DNA of 64,000 bases from Isoetes taiwanensis. Its lineage: Eukaryota; Streptophyta; Lycopodiopsida; Isoetales; Isoetaceae. The number at the start of each line of letters is the position of its first letter. Position 1 is the first letter of the stretch. The DNA lies in NCBI GenBank assembly GCA_021234155.1, contig JAJEKV010000051.1, forward strand, positions 2,358,754-2,422,753, written 5' to 3'. Both the position numbers and the translations under genes were made by a program. Below are positions 43,889 to 56,200 of the stretch, one piece after another. The notes under the pieces are model-generated. The model saw only the letters and a list, made by a program, of their open reading frames with translations. It had not been told where the DNA came from and searched no databases.

Positions 43889-46800
43889 TCATGTCACATT
43901 AATCCCAACTCCAAGTTTGTGTTTCTTACATTTGTCTTCTCGTAAGGCCTTCGTGAACATGTCTGCAATTTGATTATCTGTTGGCACATATGCTACCTGT
44001 ATTAATCCTTTCTGAACCAGATCTCTAACAAAATGCATGTGCAGTTCAATATGTTTTGTTCTTTCGTGCATTACCGGATTTTTAGTCATTGCTATGCAAC
44101 TCATGCTATCACTGTACAACTGCACTGGACTATCTTGTATTATCCCTAACTCTTCCAATAATCCTTTTAACCACATAATTTCTTTAGCTACAAGAGATAT
44201 TGCTGCATATTCTGCTTCTGCTGAAGACATAGCAACTGACGACTGTTTTTTACTTCTCCAGGATATAGCTGCTTCTCCTAACATAGTAACATAACCTGAG
44301 GTGGATTTTCGAGAATCTGTATCTCCTGCCCAGTCAGCATCTGCATATGCCTTTAGAATGAAGTCAGCTTCTTTGTCCCACTTGTATTCAAGACCATCAT
44401 TAAGCGTTCCTTTCAAATATCGAAGAACTCGTTTTGCTGCAAGCCAATGTGCTTGTCCTGGGTTGTTTGCAAACCGGCTTAGAAAATTAACTGCATAGGA
44501 AATGTCAGGGCGTGTACTGTTTGCCACATAGAGTAAACAACCAATTAATTCTCTGTATGGTACCTTCTCCATATAAGTTTTTTCACGAACCGTGCTTGCA
44601 CACATTTCATTACTTAACTTTGCACCAACCACCATAGGTGTTTTTACTGGATTACACTCAACCATACAGAATCTTTCTAAAATGCCCTGGATGTTTCTTG
44701 TTTGCGTAAGAACCATTTTTCTAGCTTTTCTGTCTCTATACACTTCCAAACCAAGAAATAGTTTTAGCTCACCTAGATCTGTCATTTTAAACTTCTCTTT
44801 TAAGACTGCTTTGCAATGGCTTAGACAACCTGTACTATTCGACACCATTATACAATCATCTACATAAAGGGCGATTATGCAGAAGTTATCATTATTGTGA
44901 AACATATAGAGATTCCCGTCAGATTTTAGCTTCTCAAACCCTTGTGCTTTTAGATAACTATCAATGCATACATACCACTGCCTTGGAGCTTGCCTTAATC
45001 CGTAAACTGCCTTTCTTAGCTTCCATACCATGTCTTCTCCTTGCTGGTAACCTGGAGCTTGTTTCATGTAAATCTCCTCCTCAATATCAGCATTCAAGAA
45101 GGCTGTGCTTACATCCATATGATGTAATTCCAGATTCCTGGCATTTGCATATGCTAAAATTGCTCTCAAACTGGTTAGCTTAACAATAGGAGAAAAAGTT
45201 TCTTCATAATCAATACCTTTTTTTTGTGAGAAGCCCTGTGCAACAAGTCTAGCTTTATATTTTTGTAAGCTTCCGTCTGGTCCCTTTTTAATTTTAAAAA
45301 TCCACTTATTCCCAACTATATTTTTCCCTTCAGGACGCTTTACTAGTTCATATGTTTTATTACCTATAAATGACTGCATCTCATCGTCCATTGCGCGCTT
45401 CCATTTTTCTGCATCTTCTGCATTAATTGCTTCATCAAAACTATTAGGTATACCAGGCTCAAATAATGCCATTATTGCAGGAACACTATCTTCTGGTAAG
45501 AAGACTGCTTGCAAACGTCTACTTTTACCTGTTTCTTGTCTGCCAAACAAACCTTCGTCCACTTGAAAGTTTTCTTTTAAACGTTCAACTTCACTCTTAC
45601 GTTTCTTGGGAGCTTGTGAATCAACAATAGGTATCTCTTCAGCTATAGGTGTTCCTATTATTTGACCATTTTCTGAAACTTCCAAACCATTATCATCATC
45701 TATATCTACAGGAGCTTCAAATTCCTTTTTATCTACAACCTCCTGCTTATCATTGACATCTGTTTTAATCTTAGCATCTTTTGTTTTTCTATCTTTGTAT
45801 AAGACTGATTCGTTAAAGGTTACATCCCTGCTGATATATACCTTTTTGGACTCTGGGTTATACAGTCGATAACCTTTTGCTTCTTCATCGTAGCCAATAA
45901 GATAAGCCTCCATTGCTCGATCCTCAAGTTTTGTCCGCTCTTCTTCTGGAACATGAACATAGGTTAGACATCCATAGGCTTTGAATTTATCATAATTTTG
46001 CTCCCTGCCAGTCCATATTTCTTCAGGAATGTTACCATTTATGCTAACTGAAGGTAGCCTATTTTGGATATAGAACGCTGCCTTAACTGCCTCTGCCCAT
46101 AAATAATTAGGTAATTTTGCATGTTTCAGCATTGCTCTTGCAACGTCTAACACTGTTCTATTTTTGCGTTCTGCTACTCCATTCTGCTGAGGACTATATC
46201 TGCAAGTAAGCTGCCTTTTTATTCCCTTTTCTAAGCAAAAACACTTGAACCTTTTTGATAAGTACTCACCACCTCTATCTGACCTTATGCACTTGATTTT
46301 TCTGCCTGTTTCACATTCTACTTCTGCTGCAAATTGCTTCAATGCTTCTAATGCTTGACTTTTCTTAGTTAAAAAATAACATTTGGCTCTTCTACTATAA
46401 TCATCAATAAATGAAATATAGTACCTTTTTCCACTTGCACTCCTTATATTCATAGGACCACAAAGGTCTGTATGCACCAATTCAAGCAAATCATTTGCAC
46501 GCTTGCTACTTTTTCTAAAGGGTATTCTTGTATGCTTTCCTAGCATACATCCATGACAAATAAATTGACCTTCTTCTACTGAACAATCTATTAACCCTTT
46601 TTTAGCCATAAGTTGAACATTCTTGACATGTGTGTGAGCTAATCTTTCATGCCATAGCTCAACAGATGGGAGCATTGCTGCATTCATACTAACTACTTCA
46701 TCTTTGTTCAACTCAAATAAATCACCATTTCTTTTTGCTAAAAATATAACTTTATTATTGTGCAATATTTCACATACTCCTTTGTCAAACACCACCTTAT

Positions 46801-47590
46801 AACCCAAATCCACTAGCTGACTAACTGAGATCAAATTCCGAATTAAATTTGGCACACACAAGACATCTTTTAAGCTTACAGGTTTTCCATTAAGATCAAA
46901 TAATTCCAGCAAACCCACTCCTTCAACTTCTTGCAAACATCCATTGCCCAATTGTATATGTGTTGTTCCCATACTTGAGCATCCTGTAAGCATTTCTGAA
47001 GAGCTGACTACGGATCGCTTAGCTCCACTATCTATTACAAGAGTGTTAGCACGTGCATTGCGTCTCATAGCAAGAAAGGATTTATAAATTACCTCAGCAT
47101 CTTCTTCTTCTTTATTTGCTTCAACAGCCATATTTACAGCACTAGATTTGTACTGACCTCTTCCTCTAAAAGTTCCACGTGTACCTCCTCCTCTTCTTCC
47201 TCGGCTTTTTGGACTAGAACACTTGGAAGATATATGCCCTCTCCCACCACAATTATAGCAAAAAATCTCTTTAGCTAGATTTGGGCAATTAGCTTTTACA
47301 TGACCATATTCATGGCAAACAAAACATGGACCAATCTTACTTTCCTTACCTCGACCTCGAGATCGGCTAGCATATAGGATTTCAGCTCCTTCATCCTCGT
47401 CTTTTACGACTTTTCTTTGTTCCATCTCCGTGCGAGCAATTCTTTCTGCCTCTTCACGACTCTTTGCTACATTTCTCACAAGAATTGCAATTTGCTCATA
47501 AGCAGAAAAAGCTCTTGAGATAGCTAATAATTGACTTCCTTTGAAAGTACAAAGACCAAAGACTTTCAAATCAAATAATATCATATCCAA
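43889..47590 (-). CDS. Element F copia polyprotein (gag end, protease, integrase, reverse transcriptase, RNase H)
   Basis: A single open frame of 1233 codons. Residues 89-102 and 111-124 are CCHC knuckles (CFVCHEYGHVKANC, CYNCGGRGHISSKC). The protease motif VIDSGA is near 185-190. Integrase follows: HHCC part about 313-348 (LWHERLAHTHVKN, CHGCMLGKHTR), catalytic D375 (HTDLCGPM), D438 (RSDRGGEY) and E474 (NGVAERKN). Reverse transcriptase has HHMDVSTAFLNA (about 823-834) and YVDD (909-912). RNase H has STSGYVTMLGEAAISWRSKK and SAEAEYAAI and ends in the typical copia tail. All visible catalytic residues are present. The first ~15 residues are probably not the real start: upstream gag is in another frame, offset by what looks like one extra base near 47577. 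Confidence 0.95.
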   Translation of the reverse strand: MDMILFDLKVFGLCTFKGSQLLAISRAFSAYEQIAILVRNVAKSREEAERIARTEMEQRKVVKDEDEGAEILYASRSRGRGKESKIGPCFVCHEYGHVKANCPNLAKEIFCYNCGGRGHISSKCSSPKSRGRRGGGTRGTFRGRGQYKSSAVNMAVEANKEEEDAEVIYKSFLAMRRNARANTLVIDSGAKRSVVSSSEMLTGCSSMGTTHIQLGNGCLQEVEGVGLLELFDLNGKPVSLKDVLCVPNLIRNLISVSQLVDLGYKVVFDKGVCEILHNNKVIFLAKRNGDLFELNKDEVVSMNAAMLPSVELWHERLAHTHVKNVQLMAKKGLIDCSVEEGQFICHGCMLGKHTRIPFRKSSKRANDLLELVHTDLCGPMNIRSASGKRYYISFIDDYSRRAKCYFLTKKSQALEALKQFAAEVECETGRKIKCIRSDRGGEYLSKRFKCFCLEKGIKRQLTCRYSPQQNGVAERKNRTVLDVARAMLKHAKLPNYLWAEAVKAAFYIQNRLPSVSINGNIPEEIWTGREQNYDKFKAYGCLTYVHVPEEERTKLEDRAMEAYLIGYDEEAKGYRLYNPESKKVYISRDVTFNESVLYKDRKTKDAKIKTDVNDKQEVVDKKEFEAPVDIDDDNGLEVSENGQIIGTPIAEEIPIVDSQAPKKRKSEVERLKENFQVDEGLFGRQETGKSRRLQAVFLPEDSVPAIMALFEPGIPNSFDEAINAEDAEKWKRAMDDEMQSFIGNKTYELVKRPEGKNIVGNKWIFKIKKGPDGSLQKYKARLVAQGFSQKKGIDYEETFSPIVKLTSLRAILAYANARNLELHHMDVSTAFLNADIEEEIYMKQAPGYQQGEDMVWKLRKAVYGLRQAPRQWYVCIDSYLKAQGFEKLKSDGNLYMFHNNDNFCIIALYVDDCIMVSNSTGCLSHCKAVLKEKFKMTDLGELKLFLGLEVYRDRKARKMVLTQTRNIQGILERFCMVECNPVKTPMVVGAKLSNEMCASTVREKTYMEKVPYRELIGCLLYVANSTRPDISYAVNFLSRFANNPGQAHWLAAKRVLRYLKGTLNDGLEYKWDKEADFILKAYADADWAGDTDSRKSTSGYVTMLGEAAISWRSKKQSSVAMSSAEAEYAAISLVAKEIMWLKGLLEELGIIQDSPVQLYSDSMSCIAMTKNPVMHERTKHIELHMHFVRDLVQKGLIQVAYVPTDNQIADMFTKALREDKCKKHKLGVGINVT

Positions 47591-48077
47591 GGTTTGAAAA
47601 AACTTCTAGATTATCACCTTCATGATACTTAAGACATCTTAGCTCTTTTTCCAAAACATCAATGCATGATGAGGACTTACTTTCATAATTCTTTAGAAGA
47701 TACAACCACATATCTTGCGGAGATAAACCTTGTAATTTCAGCAAAATACTAGAGCCTACTTTGCTACAAATGATACCTTTTGCTTCGTTAATCTTTGCTG
47801 GAGTAACTCCTGCTGTATCAGATGTTCCAGCCTTGCCTTCAGCCTTGCCTTTGGACTTAGCCTTCTCTTTCTTGACTCCCTCGTCACTTATTTTCAGTTT
47901 CTCAAGTCTTGCCATCGCCTCTTGCAGTTCATCTGCTCCTTTTGGCGGCTTCACAATGTCCCAAAGCCCCTCTGATTTCAGAACCCTCTTGATCTTGGCT
48001 TTCCACACTTGAAAGCCAGATCCACCATTATAGACCTCAACAGCATTCAACAACGATGCTCCAAAGCGGGTCGTCAT
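47571..48077 (-). CDS. Element F gag, N-terminal part
   Basis: Starts MTTRFGASLLNAVEVYNG at 48077, 27 bases inside the LTR boundary. It contains the UBN2-like copia gag core (SPQDMWLYLLKNYESKSSS, DVLEKELRCLKY) and runs to NLGYDII and a TGA. Alignment with element D shows the frame should continue into DLK..., so a single base near 47577 separates gag from the 1233-codon frame. This could be a mutation or a consensus error; the rest looks functional. Confidence 0.88.
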   Translation of the reverse strand: MTTRFGASLLNAVEVYNGGSGFQVWKAKIKRVLKSEGLWDIVKPPKGADELQEAMARLEKLKISDEGVKKEKAKSKGKAEGKAGTSDTAGVTPAKINEAKGIICSKVGSSILLKLQGLSPQDMWLYLLKNYESKSSSCIDVLEKELRCLKYHEGDNLEVFSNLGYDII

Positions 48078-48090
48078 AATACACCACCTA

Positions 48091-48102
48091 GCTCTGATAC
48101 CA
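48091..48102 (-). promoter_or_regulatory. Element F primer-binding site
   Basis: Minus strand TGGTATCAGAGC, immediately inside the 5' LTR at 48104. Confidence 0.92.
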
Positions 48103-48103
48103 A

Positions 48104-48641
48104 TGAAAACTTCTGTATATTCGTCCTGTCAGTACTTCAATCAAAGATGCAGAACTAATATAGATCCGGCTTATCTTTCTCTCAGCGATTCGCTGCTATC
48201 AAGCAATTCCAGGTAAAAAACCCAGAGCATACAACAACCCAGCAACAAGAAATCCAGACTACCCAGAGCAAGAAATCCAGACTAGAATAAGTCCGGGCAA
48301 CTAACCTCAGCTTTCAGAAACATTAACTGGCTTCGGCAGCCCAGATTGCCTTAGCCCAACCTCAGACGAAACACAGCTATGGCAAGATTTGGCAGCCTCA
48401 CATCTCCATCTACTGTCAGCAATCAAGCATCATGATCCGGCCGGTTTCTGCAAGCCAATCCGTTCACAGTCTTCTCTTAGCAGATTCGTCCGCCGTTTCC
48501 ACCTGTGTACGATCCTGATTTTTCCCTTTTGTTTTATAGCCTGGTTTTGTCGGTCAGAGTAGCCTATGCTTGCCACGTATAATATTAAGCCATTACAACA
48601 TATTATTTCATTCCCACCATGGTGACATGATATTTTCAACA
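48104..48641 (-). repeat. Element F 5' LTR
   Basis: 538 bp, pairs with 43339-43880. In the divergent patch (about 48293-48420) it has CAG/CTG-type words where the other LTR has CGG-type words, with indels. Confidence 0.93.
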
Positions 48642-50267
48642 CTAAAGCAGGGCAACAGGTCGGTGCAGAAATACACGGAAGAGTTCATGAAACTGAGGTT
48701 TTATGTGCTGAAGCTGAGTGAACGCCATGCAGTAGAAGGGTACATCGAGATATTAAACGACGACATAAGGAAGCTGGTAAGAGCAATTAATCCTCGAACA
48801 GTATTAAAGGCGGAATCGAAAGCAGTCAGCCTACAAGGATCCGGCCCTCAGAACAGTGGGCACAAACAGCAGTACTACCAAGATAAAGGCAAAGCATCGG
48901 GAAGTTATAGCCCTAGAGCAGCTAGTCCAGGACCAGCAAGGGCTCCATACAGTGGCAGTTATGGAAAGCAGCAGGAAAGGAAACATGTATCCTTCAAGGA
49001 TAAGCCGCAACAAGAGGGGTCAAATTATTCGAAAACGGTGCGATCCTTTTTGCAAGCAATACCTAAGGAGAAGAGGCAGGAGTGTAATGAGAAACAGCTC
49101 TGCTTCAGGTGCTTCCAGGCAGGCCACAGAACTGCAAACTGCCCTTTTGTCATGAATGCGGCATTAGCAGAGATGGGTGGATGGGAGACTCCCTCTGACG
49201 ACGACGGTAGGGAAGCACGCGACTTCATTCAGGGTGAGTGTCACATCTTTGCCGCCATAGATTCAGACCAAGCAGAAAATCAGTATCAGGTAATCTCCAC
49301 AGTAGGGAAGGCCAAGGTCAAGTCTTTTATAGTCCTGATAGATACGGGGAGCACCCACAATTTTGCGTCTCCAAGAATGGTCGAGATGTTGAAGCTCAAG
49401 CCGTTGAAGTCAAAGCCGAGACCCATGGTGTTAGCAAGCGGGGCAGTGAGACACACAGCAGGCAAGAGGATAAATTTTGACATCGATTTGCCTGGGATCA
49501 ACATCCAAATGGGAGCAGAAGTCATGAACATCGGGAAGTATGATTTGATCATCGGCATGGAGTACCTCGCTTCAGCAAGGGCCATCATCGACTGTGGAAA
49601 CCGTAAAGTGACCTTGACGGCGCCCAACGGCAAGATCATAGAAATTGCAGGTAAGGAAGTTGTTCCTATCATGCAATGTATGTCTAGCAAGCAAATGCTC
49701 AAGTGCATAAAGAGCGACCAGGTAGCCCATGTCTTCAAGCTTCAGATTGAAGAGCCCGAGTCAGAAGAAAGCAAGGAAGATGAGGTGCTCAGCAAATTAC
49801 CAAAGCAGATAGCTAAGTTGGTAAAGGAGTTTCATGATCTCTTCCCAGACGAGATCAAGCAGCTTCCTCCTTACAGGGGAGTCGAGTGTGAGATAGCACT
49901 CGAATCAGGTACGAAGCCGACGAGCAAAGTGTCGTACAGGATGACGACGCAAGAGCTAGCCGAGTTGAAAAAGCAATTGCAGGAGTTGCTTGACCTAGGG
50001 TTCATTAGACCTAGCGTCTCACCATTTGGGGCATCCATCCTTTTTGTGAAGAAGAAGGATGGCAGCTTGAGGATGTGCATAGATTACAGGCAGCTAAACA
50101 AGCACACCATCAAGAATAAGTATGCACTCCCGAGATCGGACGACCTGATGGATCAGCTCCAAGGCACGAAGGTTTTCTCCAAGATAGACCTGAGGTCAGG
50201 GTACCATCAGATCAGGATTAAAGAAGACGTCCACAAAACAGCATTCAGGACCAGGTATGGGCATTAG
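48642..50267 (+). pseudogene. Element C gag, protease and reverse transcriptase start
   Basis: Continues gag after element F with [18 protein letters not shown], then CCHC knuckle [14 protein letters not shown], protease with an intact active site ([13 protein letters not shown]) and reverse transcriptase up to [15 protein letters not shown]. Gag, protease and pol are in one frame, as in chromoviruses that make a single polyprotein. The frame ends at 50265-50267 through a one-base deletion (RTRYGH then a TAG, where element B has [10 protein letters not shown]). Confidence 0.93.
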
Positions 50268-51349
50268 AGTTCACCGTAATGCCGTTTGGTTTGTCAAACG
50301 CCCCAGCAACGTTCATGAGGCTTATGAATGACATCTTCAGGGAGTTTTTGGATACTTTTGTCATAGTATTCTTTGATGATATTCTAGTGTACAGCAGATC
50401 CCTGGAAGAACACGTACAACACCTCAGGAAAGTGCTCGAGAAGCTAAGAAGGCACCAGTTGTACGCTAAGTTGTTGAAGTGCCACTTCGCAATGGAGAGG
50501 GTAGAGTATCTGGGGCACATGATTTCAGCGGAGGGGATTTTGACGGATCCTGCCAAGATCGAAGCAGTCATACATTGGCCGGCGCCAAAGAACATCCACG
50601 AGGTCAGAGGTTTTCTCGGCCTAGCAGGGTATTATAGGAAGTTCGTGAAGAACTTTGCAAAAATAGTGGCCCCGCTAACGGATTTGATGAGGGCGGAAAA
50701 AAGTAAAGGATTGGGCAAATCACTGGCAGAAGAAAGCCCAAGCAGGATTCGAGATGTTGAAGGAAGCTTTGACGACCGCCCCCGTCCTGACCCTGCCAGA
50801 CCCCGAAAAGGACAAACTTGTGGCGACAGATGCAAGTAAAATTGCCACAGGTGCAGTACTGATGCAGGAAGAGCAGGTAGTGGCTTATGACTCTCGGAAG
50901 ATGAACGACGCCGAAATGCGCTACCCGACTCATTACCAAGAGTTGCTTGCAGTTGTCAGAGCACTAAGAATTTGGAGGCACTACCTATTGGGAAGGAAGT
51001 TCCAGCTGGATATGGATCATCAGAGCCTCCAATACGTGTTCACGCAACCACATCTCAACCTGAGACAGCGAAGGTGGATGGAGTTCCTCGAAGAATACGA
51101 TTTTCTTATAGTTTATCAGCCGGGGAAGCTCAATGTGGTAGCAGATGCTCTTTCACGGCATCCTCTGACAACAAGAGTTCACTGCAACGCAATCTCGACG
51201 CTCACCAGCGAGTTCGGAAGGAAGATCGAAGAAACCTTGCCGACGGATGCGTATTTCAAGGAAGTGCGGGCAAGCATGTGCAAAGAGGCAAGAACAGATA
51301 AGGAGAGGGAGACCTTCAAGAATTTTAAGAAGGTACCTTTTGTACCATA
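50268..51349 (+). pseudogene. Element C reverse transcriptase (catalytic part) and RNase H
   Basis: [13 protein letters not shown] and [10 protein letters not shown] carry the reverse transcriptase active site, then [21 protein letters not shown] frameshift near 50700 separates it from RNase H, which resumes at about 50754 with [31 protein letters not shown] and DALSRHPL. It ends with FKKVPFVP and a stop at 51348-51350, where the frame shifts again into integrase. Confidence 0.92.
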
Positions 51350-52656
51350 AGAATAAGTTGTGTGTGCCTGAGTCATCAGGAGTGAGGAAGTTGATTCTCC
51401 ACGACACCCACAACAGTCCAATAGCTGGCCACGCAGGATTTAAGAAGACATATTTCAAAGTGTGCAATAGTTATTATTGGCCAGGGATGAAGAAGCAGAT
51501 AGCTCGCTACATCAAAGAGTGTCAGCTGTGTCAGCAGACGAAGGTAGAGCAGCTTCGAATTCCAGGAGCAATGGAACCATTAGCGGTGCCGAACGCTAAG
51601 TGGGAAGTCATCAGTATGGACTTCATAACAGGTCTCCCGAGGACAGCAAGAGGAAAAGATGCCCTGATGGTGGTGGTCGACAAGCTGTCGAAGATGGCAC
51701 ACTTTGTGCCTTGCAGGACCACCGACACAGCCTTGGATATAGCGGCTCTGTTCACAAAGGAAATCTTCAGGCTCCATGGTACGTCGAGAGGGATCATCTC
51801 CGACAGAGACCCGAAGTTCATGAGTGCCTTTTGGCAGGACCTTTTTGCGACGATCCAGACGAAGCTGTCCAGGAGCACGGCCTATCATCCTCAGACGGAT
51901 GGGCAAACAGAACGGACCAACAGAATCTTGGAAAATATGCTAAGAAACTATGTCTGGAACAAGCAGACTAAATGGAAAGATTATATTCACTTGGTTGAGT
52001 TCGCTTATAATAGCACCAAGCAGGAATCATCCCAGATGTCGCCATTCATGATCAACTACGGCTACCAATGTCTGACTCCAGACACTTGGCACAATCCTGT
52101 GTCAAAGGTAGAGGTTTCGCAGCAAATGTTGGCCGATATGCAGCAGCTGATAGAAGAGGTCCGAGGATATCTCCTTGCAGCAAGGAGTCGACAAAAGAGC
52201 GTCGCCAACAAGCACCGGACGGTCAGAGAGTTCCAGGTTGGCGACAACGTCTGGCTCAAGATTAAAGTGAAGCAAGCAAAGCTCCGCATCGGTAATTGTA
52301 AAAAGCTTGCTCCAAGGTGGGTTGGCCCCTTCAGAATAGCCAAGAGAGTAGGTAACCAATCCTACAAGTTAGACCTGCCAGCACACCTGAAAATTCATAA
52401 AGTCTTTCACGTGAGTTTGCTAAAGAAGCATACTCCAAACCCAGAAGAAGTCTTGGACACGCCAACGTTGTTGGAAATGACAGAAGAGCAGCTAGAGATA
52501 GTCCCAGACTTGATCCTTGATAAGACAATCAAGAAGACAAGAAGATCAGAGTTTCTCCAATATTTGGTCAAGTGGAAACACTTGCTGGTGGAAGACGCGA
52601 CGTGGGTACTTAAGCAGGACCTCATAAGACAGTACCCACAGTTCATGGAGCAATGA
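51350..52656 (+). pseudogene. Element C integrase with chromodomain
   Basis: An open frame from 51247. The HHCC zinc part is HDTHNSPIAGHAGF with CQLCQQTK. The DDE core has SMDFITGLPRT (D), SDRDPKF (D) and YHPQTDGQTERTNR (E). The C-terminal region includes GDNVWLKIK and WVGPFRIAKRVG, followed by a chromodomain (FLQYLVKWKHLLVEDATWV) and stop after YPQFMEQ. All three catalytic acidic residues are present. The domain itself looks intact, but it is cut off from the upstream polyprotein by the frameshift near 51348. Confidence 0.93.
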
Positions 52657-53243
52657 GATGGCAAGGTCATCTCCGAAGTAATCGGCTCAGGCATGTCGAT
52701 TACGTTTAGATTAATTTCATGTGTAATCTACGCATGGAGCCTATGCTAAGTATGGGTTGCATGCATAATCACCGATGATGGGACCACTACGGTGATCTCT
52801 AGGACGTGGTGTAATGTTATTGTAGACATGACCGCAGTTTTGCTTGAATTAGTTAGGTAAATGGTGAACATGAGAAATGTTGCACCGTAATGAAGCATGT
52901 CCATAGGGGAAGGACATGCGATTAAAGGTAGAAGTGAACATGGGCGAGGATGAGATCATCAGGGATGTTCTCTAGTTTAAACCCCTTGGGCCATGCTGCA
53001 CTGGGGTATGCATGATCAGGGAGGTCATGCATAAGGTAGCACCCAATCATGGGCTATGATAGAATCGTCTTAAACGACCCTTACGCGTAAACCCTCACGG
53101 GCCATGATCGAGTGCCGGGTATAGGCATTATAGGGCGCTGTCTCCACGGCCACGATGGAAGAAGCATCCTCTTCCTACGCCGAGAGATTAGTCATGCATT
53201 CATTTAGTTAATTAGATGGGTGGTCCCCTTATAACCATAATTT
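52657..53243 (+). other. Element C 3' region, first part
   Basis: Noncoding; matches the 3' region of element B (for example GATGGGACCACTACGGTGAT). It stops matching at about 53243, where an insertion begins, and resumes at 57338. Confidence 0.8.
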
Positions 53244-56200
53244 TCTTAACATATATAAGGCAGTCCCAATTTTTGTTTGATAGTAATATTTTTTCCCCAG
53301 CAATAAATTTAGGGGCGACACGTGGATGACTTCCTAAAGTGGCGACACGTGTACCCTCAAATTTCGTGCTCAAGCCACATTTATGGCTACGCCTGAATTC
53401 CCCTGTTATTCCCTTGTTATGCCGGATTCTACTTAGAGGAGCTGCCTCTCTTTCTCTGCCATTCCTGCCCTGGCTCTGTATAATTTCTTGCTCTGCAAGC
53501 AAATGAAGGTAAAATCCCTGACTTGGCCCAACCTCTGTCTGCAAATGATCCGTCATCTCCTCTGCAACCTACAATTTTGCCATTTCCAGAACCCCCAATT
53601 TGTTCCACACCCCATATTTCTCATCGGATTTAGCTTCTCTCTTCTGGATTCTGAGCAAGTAGCGATTATCATTGGCCAGAATACCTGAGGAAGATGATTA
53701 CTGCACACAAATAATAGCCGGCAGAACTAGATATGTTTGTGATTTGGAGGGATTTCGGCCCACAAACAACATATGATTTCATCATGCAAGCCTGTCTTTC
53801 AAGCTTGGATCTTGCTTAGCTTGGAGAATGGCTTGCCTTTTTTTTTCTTTGAAGCCACTTGAAGAAGGCCCAGATGCTTAAGTTCGCATTATATTGTAGC
53901 TGAATGACGTAACTAAAAGGGCTGAAAATTTAGGGTCCTCTACTGCTAGATCGCCAAGGAGATTTGCCATAGAAAAGGTAGTCAACAATCTGCAAATTGT
54001 AATGGCTACCAGAGTTTTAACAAAGGGCTACAGCTATTCTTGCATTTTGCCGCCATATATGTAGCAGATTTAAGGGGCCGATGCACAAGGCCATGCCATT
54101 TTGTGGCCAAGTTCAATGGTGATGACCGGAATCATAGACCTGGTAAGTAAACAGTCTTGATGCTTTGTTCTTTAACTTTGCCCAAGTGCTCTCTGCTCTA
54201 CAAATCCAGTTTATTGCTATGATCTAAATTTGCCAATTTGTCTTAAAAACTACTGTTCTAAGAGATGGGATTCTAAGAGCTTGGTTATGGCTTCTCCAAT
54301 CCCAAATATGAATGCTCTCTCTGACAAAATCACATTTCATTCCAAAGGCTACCAAATCAGAAAAAATAATCCCCTAATTCTTGAGAAATAGATCAAGTTG
54401 ATCATCTAGGTAGTTTTTTTTTTCCGCAAAGAGTAGAGTTTTTTCAATGATTCCTCGTAGTGAAAAGCAAAGCAAGGTTTATGGTCAAGTTACCAATATT
54501 CTACTATTAATGACTCATCAGAATCAAAATCGGTTGCTCTTTGATTACATATTATATTGTTGTTCTAAGCAAAGAACATAAAAGTGTAGCCATGTACTTT
54601 GGCCAGTGCTCTAATAGCTTGCAGCTGTATAGCAATTACAGAACATGGAACAATATTTGTGGAGTTGATGGTCGTGCTATATTGCAGAAGAAAAGGGCGT
54701 TTAATGTTTTGGCTATGGTAGAAGGTGGTTCAGCTAAACTGCAAGTTTCTATATTTCTTCGGATAGATCACTGAACTGTCTTAGCATTGTGTCTGGCGAT
54801 ATCAATTACCCCTTGTGGGCATTGCCAATGACTAGTTGCTGGATCCTTTAGCTTGAATCTGAGTAAAATAGTTAATCTTCTGATTGCTTTTGCTTTTATG
54901 ATGCTGTTGGACAATTTTGTCTGTAGTGTTGCATTATGTAGTGTTCATTACAGGAAGACGATCGATGCCAACATAGAGTTGCTCAATACGACATATGCTG
55001 CTACACTGCACTCTAAAAAAAGAAATTACCATAAAAATTGTAAAATTGAAGGCAACTGAAAGCACATAACACGGCATTCAGTTCATCTTTGTGATTTTTA
55101 AACTGAGATACCTGTCAATGCCATTGAAAGATTCAGCAGTCCAGTCTTGGCTTTGTTATAAGTTCAATAGCAATGATCAGCCACCTTCCTTCAGAATCTG
55201 ATGGGAAGAGCGAGTATGGCGGGTGGGCTATGGCGAGCTATGGCAGTATGCAGGCAATTTGCTAACCGATTTGCAATCCAGCATAATCCAGTAAGCAATC
55301 CGGTTCAAATCCGGCTGATTTCGCCCCCCAAACCTTTGTTTTCTTCTAATATGTAGAGGAAAAAGAAACTGTCTGCCATATTGCTGACATTTAAGTCCAG
55401 AAGAATCAAAGGTTGAAGCACGGAGACGGGCTTGATGCAAGAGGGGCATTTTGCCTGGGCAAAAACAAGGCTGGTTTCGCTGGAAGTGGAAGCGGTCCAT
55501 CAAAGAAATATGGCAGGGGTAACTATAGTGGAAAAACACCTAACAATGGTAACCAGGCTGGGTCTGGAGGCGCTAGCATTCAGGTTCGTTTGTGCTATTG
55601 ATCTGTCTGCATATGATCTTTACATAAATAGTTCAAAGTTGTATTCGTTCTAGAAGGCACTGTGTTTTAAATGGCCATGTGCCAGAACTGGTCGCTAGAG
55701 TTCTGTTAAAATTGTAATATAAATAGGATATACAATGGTCATACTTAAGGTTCACGGCTGGATATTCAGGCTTATGATCTTTACATAATCCTTCATTGTT
55801 CTATTTGATCTAAAAGGCCCTTTGTTCCTTAGATAAAGATAAATAGGTAGAGCCATTTTAGAATATATGGTTGATAGGGTTGCTACAAAATAGACGAATG
55901 GAAGGCATGGCAAGGGTAGAAGCAAACGTCTGGTTATTACATAATCTAATAGATTATGTCTTGGAAAATATCCCTGTACATGTTTGGTTGCATGTAGGCA
56001 GAACCTGTGGTTGATCTGTTTGCTGGAATAAGGGTTAAGTTCTTCGATGATAATCTAGGGTGGAGGCAGCGTGGTGTCAGATATTGTTGCTTTTGCTGAG
56101 CCTGGCGCTAGCTTACACAAGTGGTAAAATTGTGCAGTCTGACGGTCCTTCCTAGAAGCTTCCAAATTGGTGGACATGGACGAATCTTCCACCATGTTTG

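Larger units (their letters stand above)
43339..48641 (-). mobile_element. Element F: nearly intact Ty1/copia retrotransposon
   Basis: 5.3 kb, minus strand, with LTRs of 542 and 538 bp, primer site and an open 1233-codon frame. It inserted in the gag of element C: flanks are CTAGA (43334-43338) and CTAAA (48642-48646), a 5-bp target duplication with one change, and joining them restores [12 protein letters not shown]. It is related to element D but not its twin. Confidence 0.95.
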
